A stretch of 64,000 bases of DNA from JAWRCU01 sp033542235 (GCF_033542235.1 NZ_JAWRCU010000002.1:248001-312000), one strand, 5' to 3'. Positions 36,163-44,662 are shown, numbered from the stretch's first letter. Numbers and translations: made by a program. Notes: generated by a model from the sequence alone, not told the origin.

Positions 36163-36186
36163 GGAAGGTAAATAACTGTATCCAAC
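36163..36186 (-). promoter_or_regulatory. Motif site B (GGTAAATAACTGTAT type)
   Basis: Nearly identical to site A (23 of 24). It lies between the regulator stop (36229) and the outer-membrane protein start (36108), 55 bp upstream of the latter. Confidence 0.75.
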
Positions 36187-36228
36187 AGGCGCGGAGTGGG
36201 GATCGAGGTTCCCTTTGCTCGGGATCGA

Positions 36229-37929
36229 TCAGTGGAACTCGAAGCCTGCTTTCCGGAGCGAGGCGAGAAATCGTTCGGCATCTTCCGGACGGCCAAACCT
36301 CAGCAACGCCTCTTCCCTGACGTTTGTCACCAGAAGGGGCTCGTGCTCTAGAAGCCAACCACGCTCACGTTCGACGTCAGCCTTGTAGCCTCCCTCGGCG
36401 AAGATCGTGGCGGCAATCAAATGATAAAGTGCATTGGCTGGAATATTTGCTTTCCTGATCCACGTGACGGCCTGCTCGTAACTGCCGCTGAAATAGGAGC
36501 ACATTGCCAGCCCCACCTCATAGTAGGCGAGAGGCCCGGGATTGCGTTCACGCGCCTCTGCAACCAGAGCGCACCCGTCGTCCCAATTTCCCGACAATGC
36601 CAGCCGAAACCCATACTCGCCCATAAAAATGGTATCGTTGGGGTTGATGGTCATTGCGCGGCTGCCCACTCTCATGGCCGCGTCGATCTCTCTGTTGAAG
36701 TAGAGAGCGAACATCTGTGCTTGCAGGCCCCGGACATTGAGTGGCTCCAATTGCACGGCCCGGTCGGCGGCGGTAAGGGCCTGATTGATCAATGACGTTG
36801 ACCGCATGGGATCGAACGGAAAGCGGAACCGGGCCTCGTCAATGTAGGTCAGCGATAGAAGGGCCCAGGCGGTCGCATAAAAGGGAAAGCGCTCCACTGC
36901 CTTCTCGAGACACGAGAGTACCGATGGGCTAACTTCCGGATCGAAGCTGGCTCGATAGGAGTAATAGGAGAGTGTGCAGGAATACGCCGACCAGTCGTCG
37001 GGAGGATTGCGAACGTCGCGCCCGGCGTCCGCCTCGAAGATGATCCCATAGGCCTGCGCCAGATTGGTGGCGACGTTGCTGGCGACGTCGGCCTGTGCCC
37101 TCAGAAGATTGGAAACTGTCCGAGCACCATCATAACTGTGCGCCCAGAGCACCGACCCGTCCGCCCGATTGAGCATGCGGACCCGAAATCGGAACGTGTC
37201 CGTCGACAGATCCACGCTTCCTGCAAGGGCGTATCGTGCCTGTGGCACCGTTTTCGGGTCAGGCGACTCGACGACTACGATGTCCTTGAATTTGGAGAGC
37301 TGACTGATAACCTCCTGCGTGAGCCCGCGGGCCAAGGCGGCGGACTCGGCCGCTCCTGCCAGACCGTCGAACGACTGGACCAGCAAGCGTGGGATTTCCG
37401 GCTGGCTCGGCTGAAGTCGGAATGAGTAACCCCACCACGCCAGCGCCACGGCAGCGGCAGCCGATATTGCGGCTGCTGCTATGAGCCGAGGCTTGCTCCC
37501 CAGGCGTGGCCGCGGTGCCTGAGCAGCTGCGACCCTGGGCTCTTCAGGGGGCGGACCAGGAGCATAGCGCAGCGAAAAGGCGGGAACGTAGCCTCCCTTC
37601 GGGATGCTGATGAGTACAGGGTCGTCCTGTCCGGCGGTCAGATAGTACCGTTCAAGTGCCCGGCGAAGGTGGCCGGCTTCGACACGGACGATGGGATCCG
37701 ATTGGGGGTCGAAGGAAGCATCGCGGCCGAACACTTCGACCGCGATCGAATACGCTTTGATGCGGCCGCTGCGCCCAGCCAAAGTCTCGTCTACGACATA
37801 GCTGAGAAACCTGTGTTTGCGATCGGTGGCGCCAAAGTCCGCGCTGCTCAGGATACGCGCAAGCTGAGCACGACAGTCGTCGACGGAGGGGGCGGAGTCA
37901 CCGTTCGCAGGGGCTTCTTCACCGATCAC
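36229..37929 (-). CDS. ToxR/CadC-like membrane transcriptional regulator with TPR-type C-terminus
   Basis: 566 residues from a GTG at 37929 with GAGGGGG upstream. Residues 20-120 (RKHRFLSYVVDETLAGR, YSIAVEVFGRDASFDPQSDPIVRVEAGHLRRAL, then VLISIPKGGYVPAF) resemble an OmpR/CadC-type winged helix, where the final GGYVP hairpin forms the wing. One membrane helix follows at about 150-172 (LIAAAAISAAAAVALAWW). Then a domain at about 180-300 as in TPR-containing adenylate-cyclase-like proteins, without a cyclase core, and TPR-like helices to the end. It would sense a periplasmic state and bind DNA from the membrane. A motif site lies at its promoter. Confidence 0.78.
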   Translation of the reverse strand: MIGEEAPANGDSAPSVDDCRAQLARILSSADFGATDRKHRFLSYVVDETLAGRSGRIKAYSIAVEVFGRDASFDPQSDPIVRVEAGHLRRALERYYLTAGQDDPVLISIPKGGYVPAFSLRYAPGPPPEEPRVAAAQAPRPRLGSKPRLIAAAAISAAAAVALAWWGYSFRLQPSQPEIPRLLVQSFDGLAGAAESAALARGLTQEVISQLSKFKDIVVVESPDPKTVPQARYALAGSVDLSTDTFRFRVRMLNRADGSVLWAHSYDGARTVSNLLRAQADVASNVATNLAQAYGIIFEADAGRDVRNPPDDWSAYSCTLSYYSYRASFDPEVSPSVLSCLEKAVERFPFYATAWALLSLTYIDEARFRFPFDPMRSTSLINQALTAADRAVQLEPLNVRGLQAQMFALYFNREIDAAMRVGSRAMTINPNDTIFMGEYGFRLALSGNWDDGCALVAEARERNPGPLAYYEVGLAMCSYFSGSYEQAVTWIRKANIPANALYHLIAATIFAEGGYKADVERERGWLLEHEPLLVTNVREEALLRFGRPEDAERFLASLRKAGFEFH

Positions 37930-37990
37930 GATACCCCCTCGTTGCTGATTCCCGCGGCTTTCGCTGCTATTTCTTCTGCAGCTATACGGT

Positions 37991-38014
37991 CCCCATGTAA
38001 ATAACATCTGACCA
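37991..38014. promoter_or_regulatory. Motif site C (GTAAATAAC core) at the regulator promoter
   Basis: GTAAATAAC at 37997-38005, 68 bp upstream of the regulator GTG start and 85 bp before the divergent small gene at 38090. The flanks differ more from sites A and B (TGACCAC at the right end), so it is the weakest of the set after E. Autoregulation of the regulator is the simplest reading. Confidence 0.55.
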
Positions 38015-38089
38015 CTTGCTTCCGCAATGGTTCGATGACTAGCCTTTCGGACATCCTCAAGTCACGAATGGGCAGCGAAAGCTACAGCC

Positions 38090-38371
38090 ATGCGAGCAGC
38101 GCTATCGGTGGCAGTCCGCCGATTTCCAGAGCTCGAACTGACAATCCGCCGAATGTTCGAGGCGGATCAAGGTTTCCGCGAGATGTGCGAGGAACTTGTG
38201 GAAGCGGAGACGGCGCTGTCGAGGGTCGAGCAGCTTCCGGAGCCAAAACGCGCTGCGAGGAAGGCCGAGTGGCAAGATCTCGTCGCGCGACTGACCCGCG
38301 AGATCGAAGTTGCATTGCGGGAGAACCAGGCCTTTGCCCAATCACGAATCGATAACCCGCCACGCCCGTGA
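38090..38371 (+). CDS. Small helical hypothetical protein
   Basis: 93 residues, fully helical: RFPELELTIRRMFEADQGFREMCEELVEAETAL and KRAARKAEWQDLVARLTREIEVALRENQ. The FPELELTIRRL...D..FR.(L/M)CE pattern is common to a family of short bacterial proteins whose function is not known. Charged coiled-coil-like, cytoplasmic. Its stop overlaps a possible GTG start of the patatin-like gene (GTGA at 38368), which suggests coupling. Confidence 0.7.
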   Translation: MRAALSVAVRRFPELELTIRRMFEADQGFREMCEELVEAETALSRVEQLPEPKRAARKAEWQDLVARLTREIEVALRENQAFAQSRIDNPPRP

Positions 38372-38442
38372 GTCCTGCCTGTCGGCAAACGACTGTCGGT
38401 CCTCCCAGTCTCCTGCATCTCCGAAACAATCATAGGTTCATC

Positions 38443-39732
38443 ATGCAAATCCATGCACCGGCTGCTACTGGCGGCCTATTCAGGGTCAGATGGCGACGGG
38501 ACGACGCAACGCCTGGACAGCAGGACGCGGTTGCGGTCAAGAAAAATGCACCAGTAATTGGCGCGCTCCTTCTCGCGGCGCTTGCCATGCCCATAGGCGG
38601 GTGCGTGGCGACCGACGTTCTGGATTCTGTCCCTCAAAACCAGGTCACCGATGCCAAGGTCGGCACGTTCCATGAGATCCGTTACTGGGCGGACGAGCCG
38701 CCTAGCGCTTTCGTGCAGCGGGAGCGCGAGACGATCGAGAAGGTGCACGAAATCTACGGCAATTCGCTCCGGGGCAAGGAGGTGCCGATCAACTACCTCT
38801 GCATCTCGGGCGGAGGCAGCAACGGTGCCTACGGCGCTGGCTTCCTCGTGGGCTGGACGGCAAAGGGCACGAGGCCGAAGTTCGACGTTGTGACAGGCAT
38901 AAGCACCGGCTCGATGATCGCGCCCATGGCGTTTCTCGGACCGAAATACGATGCAGCGCTCAAGGAGGCCTACACGTCTATCACGACCGATGATGTGGCC
39001 ACCGCACAGGTACTGCCCGCTCTGCTTGGACGGTCCGCCGGGCTTGCGGACACGACCCCACTGAAGCGACTGATCGCTCGCTACTTCACGCAAGCGATGC
39101 TCGACGAGATTGCTGTCGAGTCGCGGAAGGGCCGCCTGCTGCTCATAGGCACCAGCAATCTCGAGGCGCAGCGCCCGATGATCTGGAATATCAGCGCCAT
39201 TGCCGAAAGCGGACATCCGAAATCGCTGGAGCTCGTTCACCAGATCATTCTTGCCTCGGCGTCGATTCCTGGCGCCTTTCCGCCGGTAAACATAAGCGTC
39301 ACCGCTGATGGCAAGTCGTACAACGAAATGCATGTCGATGGCGGCGTGACCCGGCAGGTCTTCCTGTATCCGCCGAGCTACGACCCCAGGAAGGTCGATG
39401 CGGCCATAGGATGGAAGGCGAAACGGACCCTCTATGTCATTCGCAACAACAAGATTTCTCCCGAATATGCCGTAGTCAAACCTAAGGTCTGGGACATCGC
39501 CGGTCGCTCGATCGACACCCTCATCAAGTCAGATGGCATCGGGGATCTCTTTCGCATCTATGCGATCGCCCAGCGGGATCAAGTCGCATACCACTATACG
39601 TCTATACCAACCGATTTCACGCGCGAAAGTAAATCGGCGTTCGACAAGGCATACATGGGTGCGCTGTTCGACGCAGGTTATGCCGAGGCCATGCGCAGGA
39701 ATCCATGGAATCGCGCGCCGCCAGACCTGTGA
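38443..39732 (+). CDS. Patatin-like phospholipase, probably a lipoprotein
   Basis: 429 residues from the ATG at 38443 (454 from a GTG at 38368). A hydrophobic segment ends in a lipobox (LAMPIGGC), so export and lipidation are likely, although 30 residues precede it. Patatin motifs: oxyanion SGGGSNGAYGAGFL, nucleophile GISTG, and catalytic Asp in VDGGVTRQ. It would hydrolyse acyl lipids in the periplasm or outer membrane. The Ser-Asp dyad is complete, so it should be active. It lies in the envelope cluster next to the regulator. Confidence 0.85.
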   Translation: MQIHAPAATGGLFRVRWRRDDATPGQQDAVAVKKNAPVIGALLLAALAMPIGGCVATDVLDSVPQNQVTDAKVGTFHEIRYWADEPPSAFVQRERETIEKVHEIYGNSLRGKEVPINYLCISGGGSNGAYGAGFLVGWTAKGTRPKFDVVTGISTGSMIAPMAFLGPKYDAALKEAYTSITTDDVATAQVLPALLGRSAGLADTTPLKRLIARYFTQAMLDEIAVESRKGRLLLIGTSNLEAQRPMIWNISAIAESGHPKSLELVHQIILASASIPGAFPPVNISVTADGKSYNEMHVDGGVTRQVFLYPPSYDPRKVDAAIGWKAKRTLYVIRNNKISPEYAVVKPKVWDIAGRSIDTLIKSDGIGDLFRIYAIAQRDQVAYHYTSIPTDFTRESKSAFDKAYMGALFDAGYAEAMRRNPWNRAPPDL

Positions 39733-39816
39733 TCGTGGTCTGCGGACGATATCCAACCGCTATGCGGAAGTCGGGGCAGCCTTCAATTTCCAACTGAGAG
39801 TAATCGGAGAAAATCT

Positions 39817-40608
39817 TTGGCGACATTCGAAAAATACTTGAGAGCAATGTTGGCTCTTCCGGCCGCTGCTGTAGGCCTGGGGCTGACCGTCGCTTCAGCG
39901 TCGGCCGAGGGTGTCGACCCGGAAGCAGCCCGCATCCTGAGGACTATGACCGACTACCTCGCCGGGCTGAAATCCTTTACCGCCGAGTTCGACGTGGAGG
40001 ACGAGATCATCGATGCCGCCGGGCAAAAGCTGCAGTTCAGCGCCAGCGGGAAGATCGCGCTCGAGCGTCCGGGCAAGTTTCATTTCGAACGCAAGGGCTC
40101 TTTCGCCGATGTGGAATTGACCTTCGACGGAGCCACGATCTCGGTATTGGGGAAGAAGGCCAACATGTTCGCCCAGCTTGAGAGCCCCGGCCCCACCATC
40201 GACGAGGCCGTCGAGGAGCTGCGGACGGCAACCGGGCTCGACGCTTCGGGAGCCGACCTGTTCGCAGCCAATTCCTATTCGATGCTGACAGAGGACACGA
40301 CGGAGGCCACCCACGTCGGCACTGGCATCGTAGGCGGCGTGGAATGCGAGCATCTCGCCTTCCGCAATCCGCGGGTGGATTGGCAGATCTGGATTAAGAA
40401 GGGCGATAAGCCTCTGCCTCTTAAATACATCGTCACCACGAAATGGATGACCGGCGCGCCTCAGCACGTGCTGCGCCTGCGCGATTGGGATACCGCTCCC
40501 CAGTTCGACGCCAAGCAGTTCGAACTCAAGGCGCCGGCGGGAGCGACCCGGATCCAGTCGATATCGGCCGACGCGGTCGGCGAGCTGTTAGAGGAGCCTC
40601 AGCAATGA
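39817..40608 (+). CDS. DUF2092 exported protein
   Basis: 263 residues from a TTG start with CGGAGA upstream. Signal peptide up to VASASAEG. DUF2092 core: ARILRTMTDYLAGLKSFTAEFDVEDEIID, KIALERPGKFHFERKGSF, and later VGGVECEHLAFRNPRVDWQIWIKKGDKPLPLKYIVTTKW. The domain resembles LolA/LolB-like lipoprotein carriers, so binding of lipid or lipoprotein is possible. ATGA overlap with the next gene, so the two are coupled. Confidence 0.87.
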   Translation: MATFEKYLRAMLALPAAAVGLGLTVASASAEGVDPEAARILRTMTDYLAGLKSFTAEFDVEDEIIDAAGQKLQFSASGKIALERPGKFHFERKGSFADVELTFDGATISVLGKKANMFAQLESPGPTIDEAVEELRTATGLDASGADLFAANSYSMLTEDTTEATHVGTGIVGGVECEHLAFRNPRVDWQIWIKKGDKPLPLKYIVTTKWMTGAPQHVLRLRDWDTAPQFDAKQFELKAPAGATRIQSISADAVGELLEEPQQ

Positions 40609-40922
40609 ATCGAGCCATTCGAAAGTGGGCCATAGGCGTGGTTATGGCCCTCGTGCTGACCGATATCGCCGATACGGCCTTCCCCGAGCTTGGCATCATG
40701 ACAGACGCCCAGGCGGTGATCGGACGGCCCGCGACGCCGGGGAGCGTGGCGGGCGTGGCACGCCGCACGACCAGGCGGGTCATCCGCCGTTCCGCGATTT
40801 ATGCGAGCACCTTGCCGGCCGGATGCGTCAGGGCCACGGTCAATGGCTTGGCTGTTTGGCGATGCGGAGGGGTTTATTATCAGCCCTATGGCGGGCGCTA
40901 CGTGGTTATTTACGTGGACTGA
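40605..40922 (+). CDS. Small exported protein paired with DUF2092
   Basis: 105 residues. Signal-like N-terminus with a hydrophobic stretch (WAIGVVMALVLTDIAD). The mature part is basic with RRTTRRVIRRSAIYASTLPAGC and ends with a Tyr/Gly-rich GGVYYQPYGGRYVVIYV. DUF2092 genes in rhizobia often come with such short YYQPY proteins. Function unknown. Starts inside the stop of the DUF2092 gene. The Tyr-rich tail matches the surface-exposed style of this cluster. Confidence 0.7.
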   Translation: MNRAIRKWAIGVVMALVLTDIADTAFPELGIMTDAQAVIGRPATPGSVAGVARRTTRRVIRRSAIYASTLPAGCVRATVNGLAVWRCGGVYYQPYGGRYVVIYVD

Positions 40923-41108
40923 ATGGCGACGTGATTTCTGGGGCGGACAGGACGACGCGGGCTCGCGGCCGTCCTGTGGGTCTCACCGGTACCTGAATGC
41001 ACTTCCAAATTCAATCCGACGGACGTGAACACCCGGGCGGCGGGTGCCAACGCCCGTCGGCGGCGAGCGCTTCTTTCAACGCTCGCAACATCGGCGGCCG
41101 GAAGCGGC

Positions 41109-41408
41109 TCAGCCAGCAGGGTTGACCATGATTGTCTTGCCGTCTGCACTGACGGTGCAAGATATATCAGTGCCCCCCTCTACATCGACGAGCAGCCGCC
41201 AGTAGTCGCCTGCGCCCGGGCCCATGAGGGCGACATTCGCTTCGGCACTGCCGTTGAACTTCGCGGTTCCAGGAGCGGCGTCATTGTAGGCGTTGGCGTG
41301 TTTGAGGCAGGCGTTTACCGCCGCCTCCGGAACGTCTGCCGCAGCGGTCGCGCCGGCGGACAAAAGCAATGCCGACAAGGCAAATGAAAAATGCTTCATG
41401 GTATTCAT
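41109..41408 (-). CDS. Small exported hypothetical protein
   Basis: 99 residues (or 96 from the second ATG). Signal peptide MKHFSFALSALLLSAGATAAAD. The mature part: VPEAAVNACLKHANAYNDAAPGTAKFNG, then GDYWRLLVDVEGGTDISCTVSADGKTIMV, with a Cys in each half that may form a disulfide. It resembles small periplasmic proteins with a PepSY-like or C-type fold, but I cannot name it. Motif site D lies 76 bp upstream. Confidence 0.7.
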   Translation of the reverse strand: MNTMKHFSFALSALLLSAGATAAADVPEAAVNACLKHANAYNDAAPGTAKFNGSAEANVALMGPGAGDYWRLLVDVEGGTDISCTVSADGKTIMVNPAG

Positions 41409-41483
41409 TCCTCGCTATTGAGTGATGCGGCGATCCGTTGATCTCGCCGGACGACCTGCAGGCTATGATAAGCGCTCGAGAAA

Positions 41484-41507
41484 GGAAGGTAATTAACATG
41501 TCCAAGC
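41484..41507 (-). promoter_or_regulatory. Motif site D (GGTAATTAAC variant)
   Basis: GGAAGGTAATTAACATGTCC is followed by AAGC. The first 14 bases differ from sites A and B at one position; the TCCAA end follows with a spacing one base shorter. It lies 76 bp upstream of the minus-strand gene starting at 41408. Confidence 0.65.
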
Positions 41508-41781
41508 ATGTAACCGTGCAGAGACAGAGAAAAGTAAAGTAGTTTCATTTGAGACTAGAGGGAGCCTATTCAGCGCTCGAACTAGCCAAAACCGTCACTC
41601 GCAAGAACGAGTTCGCGAACGGGCCGCTTTCAAGATAGTCGAGCAGGGCGCCAGCGCTGCATGTCGTGGAACCAAGACAAGAACCATAACCGGTTCTCCG
41701 TTCGGACGCTGATACGATGTCCCTCGTCACCGGAGATTAACCTTAAGGCCGGCCTTCCCCCGTCATTTGCGGTCCCATTCT

Positions 41782-41805
41782 CCTAGGTAAATCACTGTAA
41801 CATAC
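41782..41805. promoter_or_regulatory. Motif site E (GGTAAATCACTGTA variant)
   Basis: AGGTAAATCACTGTA at 41785-41799 differs at one position from the core of sites A and B. It lies about 60 bp upstream of DUF1254 copy 2, in the opposite orientation relative to the gene, so orientation may not matter. Confidence 0.6.
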
Positions 41806-41861
41806 GTCCTCAGACGATCGCCCCTGGGGCAAAGTCCGGCCCTCTTTCCCAGGAGGTCGTC

Positions 41862-43295
41862 ATGAATATCACGCGTCGAACTTTGACTTTAGGCGGTTTC
41901 AGCCTGCTTGCGGGAACATCGGTGGCCTCACTGGCCCGGGCCGATTTCGGCGAGGGTGCACTCCGGGCCGGTGAGGACCTGGAAAATTTCTGGATAGCCA
42001 CTGACGCGTACATCTACGGTTACCCCTTGGTGACGATGGAGATGACTCGGCGCGTCATGACCAATGTCGCCGAGGTGAAGGGGACGCGTGGTCCGATGGG
42101 GCACATCATCAAGCTGCGCCAGTATCCGGACGCCTCGTTCAGGGATGTCACTGCGCCGAATGCCGACACTTTGTATACGACCTCCTTCTTCGATGTCGGA
42201 AAGGAGCCATACGTACTTAGCGTCCCCGACATGAAGGGCCGATATTTCCTGCTGCCGATGCTCGACGGATGGACGAACGTCTTCCAGGTGCCGGGCAAGC
42301 GGACGACGGGAACCGGGCCTCAGACCTACGCCATCACAGGTCCAGGCTGGAGCGGCACACTCCCCGAAGGCGTGACGCAATACGAATCGCCGACCAACAT
42401 CGTCTGGCTGCTGGGGCGCATCTATTGCACTGGAACGCCAGAAGATTATGCAGAAGTGCACGCGCTCCAGGATGAGTTCAAGCTGGTGCCGCTCAGCGCC
42501 TATGGCAAGGACTACACGCCTCCGCCCGGTAAGGTAGATCCGTCCATCGACATGAAGACGGCGGTACGCGATCAGGTCAATCGGCTGACCGCGGCCGAGT
42601 ACTTCACGCTCCTTGCAGAGTTGATGAAGACCAATCCGCCGTCCATCGCGGATGCGCCTGCGCTGGAGCGCTTCGGGCGGATCGGACTTGTCGCGGGTCA
42701 GGATTTCGATGCCAGCAAATTGAAGGCAGATTTCCTCGACCGCATCCCGACGATCGCTTTCGACCGGATCATGCTTCAGTTCAAGGTCAATAGCGAGGTC
42801 AAGGATATCAACGGCTGGGCATTCACGACCAAGACGGGGCTCTACGGCACCGACTATCTGATGCGGGCTCTGGTGACCGCCATCGGGCTCGGTGCCAATC
42901 GTCCTCAGGACGCCGTCTATCCGACTTCGGAGAAGGATGCGCATCACCGCTCCTATGACGGCCGGAAGAACTACGTCATCCATTTCGCAAAGGGCCAGAC
43001 GCCACCTACCTCGGGCTTCTGGTCCCTCACGATGTATGACGAGAACTTCTTCTTCGTCGCGAACCCTCTCAACCGTTACTCGATCAGCCCACGCCAGGAT
43101 TTGAAGTACAAAGCTGATGGGTCGCTCGAGCTTTATCTGCAGAACTCGTCTCCGGGCGCGGACAAGGAATCGAACTGGCTGCCCGCGCCTGCCGGCAAGT
43201 TTTATCTCATGCTGAGGTTGTACTGGCCGAACGAGAACGATCCGTCGATCATCGACGGAACCTGGACGATCCCAGCCGTCGAGGAAGTCTCCTGA
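41862..43295 (+). CDS. Full-length DUF1254/DUF1214 exported protein, copy 2
   Basis: 477 residues. Tat-like leader MNITRRTLTLGGFSLLAG. DUF1254: FWIATDAYIYGYPLVTMEMTRRVMTN and APNADTLYTTSFFDVGKEPYVLSVPDMKGRYFLLPMLDGWTNVF; DUF1214: PTSGFWSLTMYDENFFFVANPLNRYSIS and LYLQNSSPGADKESNWLPAPAGKFYLMLRLYWP. Paralog of copy 1 (541 residues), with a different leader. Motif site E is about 60 bp upstream. The next gene is the second copy of the unnamed secreted family. Confidence 0.9.
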   Translation: MNITRRTLTLGGFSLLAGTSVASLARADFGEGALRAGEDLENFWIATDAYIYGYPLVTMEMTRRVMTNVAEVKGTRGPMGHIIKLRQYPDASFRDVTAPNADTLYTTSFFDVGKEPYVLSVPDMKGRYFLLPMLDGWTNVFQVPGKRTTGTGPQTYAITGPGWSGTLPEGVTQYESPTNIVWLLGRIYCTGTPEDYAEVHALQDEFKLVPLSAYGKDYTPPPGKVDPSIDMKTAVRDQVNRLTAAEYFTLLAELMKTNPPSIADAPALERFGRIGLVAGQDFDASKLKADFLDRIPTIAFDRIMLQFKVNSEVKDINGWAFTTKTGLYGTDYLMRALVTAIGLGANRPQDAVYPTSEKDAHHRSYDGRKNYVIHFAKGQTPPTSGFWSLTMYDENFFFVANPLNRYSISPRQDLKYKADGSLELYLQNSSPGADKESNWLPAPAGKFYLMLRLYWPNENDPSIIDGTWTIPAVEEVS

Positions 43296-43431
43296 ACCCG
43301 GCTCCGGTTAACTGCGGCGTCAGTGCGCGCGACGGCAGCTTGAGCTTTGTCGCCTGTCGGGCGGACACGTGACGGCAGCCGCAAAGCCTGAAAACGAACG
43401 TTACATCAGCAATTGAAGAAGGGAATATCCC

Positions 43432-44112
43432 ATGCAGCTTAGGATGATCGCGCTTGCCGCAACGGCGGCTGCCGGCCTTTCACTGTCGGTCGGGACGGCG
43501 CTCGCACAGGACGCAATCGCGGCGCCCGCGACGAAGTCGATCGGGGCCGCGAAACCCAAGATGGAGCCTGCGCTGATCGTGCTCAATTCAAAAGGCGCAA
43601 GCCTTGCCGACGGGCGGCTCGTTCTTTCCGGCGTGTCGCCGAACTCCATCATGTTCGCCGACCGTCCGGTGCGCGCCGCCGGCCATGTGCTTACCTCGCA
43701 CCTGCTCGAGGAGTGGGCTGTGGGTAGCGACAGCTTTGCCAAGGACCCTCCAAACGCGACCGTGTCAGTCCTCAGCAAGGACGACAGTTCCGTCGTTGAT
43801 GCCGTCGTTACCCTGAAGGCCCCGAAACTGGAGGGCGAGAAGCTCACTTTCGACGTCGACGTTCTTGAAGGGAGCCTCGACGGCGCAGACGGTCCCGCCT
43901 CGACTTTCATTGACATTATTGGCCTGCCCTTCACGCCGCTCTCCTTCGCAGGCGTGGCACGGCGGACTGCCTATCGCGGAGCCTGGTATGCCGGCGCGGC
44001 TGCCGGAGCCGTTGCAGCCGCCGCTCCCTACTACTATCACCCTTACGCATATCCCTATCACCCCTATATGCGGCCGGCATGCGGCTACTATCCGTATCCT
44101 CCATGTTATTGA
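43432..44112 (+). CDS. Secreted protein of an unnamed family, copy 2
   Basis: 226 residues. Signal peptide up to ALAQ. Shared motifs with copy 1 (34425): IMFADRPVRAAGHV, DSFAKDPPNATVSVLS, KLTFDVDVLEG, FIDIIGLPFTPLSFAGVARR. The C-terminus is longer, with an Ala-rich stretch that may be a membrane helix, and a Tyr/Pro/His-rich tail (YYYHPYAYPYHPYMRP). It lies 136 bp after DUF1254 copy 2. Function unknown; the conserved box suggests a common fold. Confidence 0.75.
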   Translation: MQLRMIALAATAAAGLSLSVGTALAQDAIAAPATKSIGAAKPKMEPALIVLNSKGASLADGRLVLSGVSPNSIMFADRPVRAAGHVLTSHLLEEWAVGSDSFAKDPPNATVSVLSKDDSSVVDAVVTLKAPKLEGEKLTFDVDVLEGSLDGADGPASTFIDIIGLPFTPLSFAGVARRTAYRGAWYAGAAAGAVAAAAPYYYHPYAYPYHPYMRPACGYYPYPPCY

Positions 44113-44179
44113 CAGATGCTCGGCGGCTTCGGGTTGGTGCGGAAAACTCTGCGTTGTGGCAGCGGAGTAGCCGTAAGCC

Positions 44180-44641
44180 GTGTTGAACGACCTGTTTAAT
44201 GCTCCATCCCCCGAGCAGATCTCTCAGGTGATCTCGCACTCGATCGCGCCGTCTTTTTCGCTTGGCGCGGTCGCAGGTTTCGTCTCTGTGTTGTTTACAC
44301 GGCTGACCAACATTCTCGGGCGTATCCGCGACCTCAATTCGCTGCCCGAAAGGGATCATCCGAAGAGTCGCCTCAGAGTTGACCTTCCGCGACTGGAGCG
44401 CAGGGCGCGGCTGGTCAACCGGGCGATGCTTTATGCCGTCATGAGCGGTGTCGCTGCCACGATGCTCGTGATCTTTTCATTCGCCAGTGCCTATCTCGGA
44501 CGACAGCACGTCTTTGGGGCGGGCATGCTTTTCACGCTCGCCCTCCTTCTGCTTGCGGCCGCGCTCGTCACACTCGCCTGTGAGGTCGCTATGGCCTTGA
44601 ACGACTACGATCATCATCATGCCGTCGATACGAGAGGATAG
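44180..44641 (+). CDS. DUF2721 membrane protein
   Basis: 153 residues from a GTG. Three membrane helices: PSFSLGAVAGFVSVLFTRL, MLYAVMSGVAATMLVIFSFASAYL and GAGMLFTLALLLLAAALVTLACEVAMAL, with the family motif LTNILGRIRDLNSL and ERRARLVNRAM between. Inner-membrane protein without known function. It precedes the MscS gene by 6 bp, so they form an operon. Confidence 0.85.
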   Translation: MLNDLFNAPSPEQISQVISHSIAPSFSLGAVAGFVSVLFTRLTNILGRIRDLNSLPERDHPKSRLRVDLPRLERRARLVNRAMLYAVMSGVAATMLVIFSFASAYLGRQHVFGAGMLFTLALLLLAAALVTLACEVAMALNDYDHHHAVDTRG

Positions 44642-44662
44642 TCGGAGTTGATCGAAAGAGTC

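Noticed and set aside
40905..40913. GTTATTTAC, a match to the core of the motif set
   Set aside because: It lies within the last codons of the small exported protein (RYVVIYV), not upstream of a gene start; probably chance.
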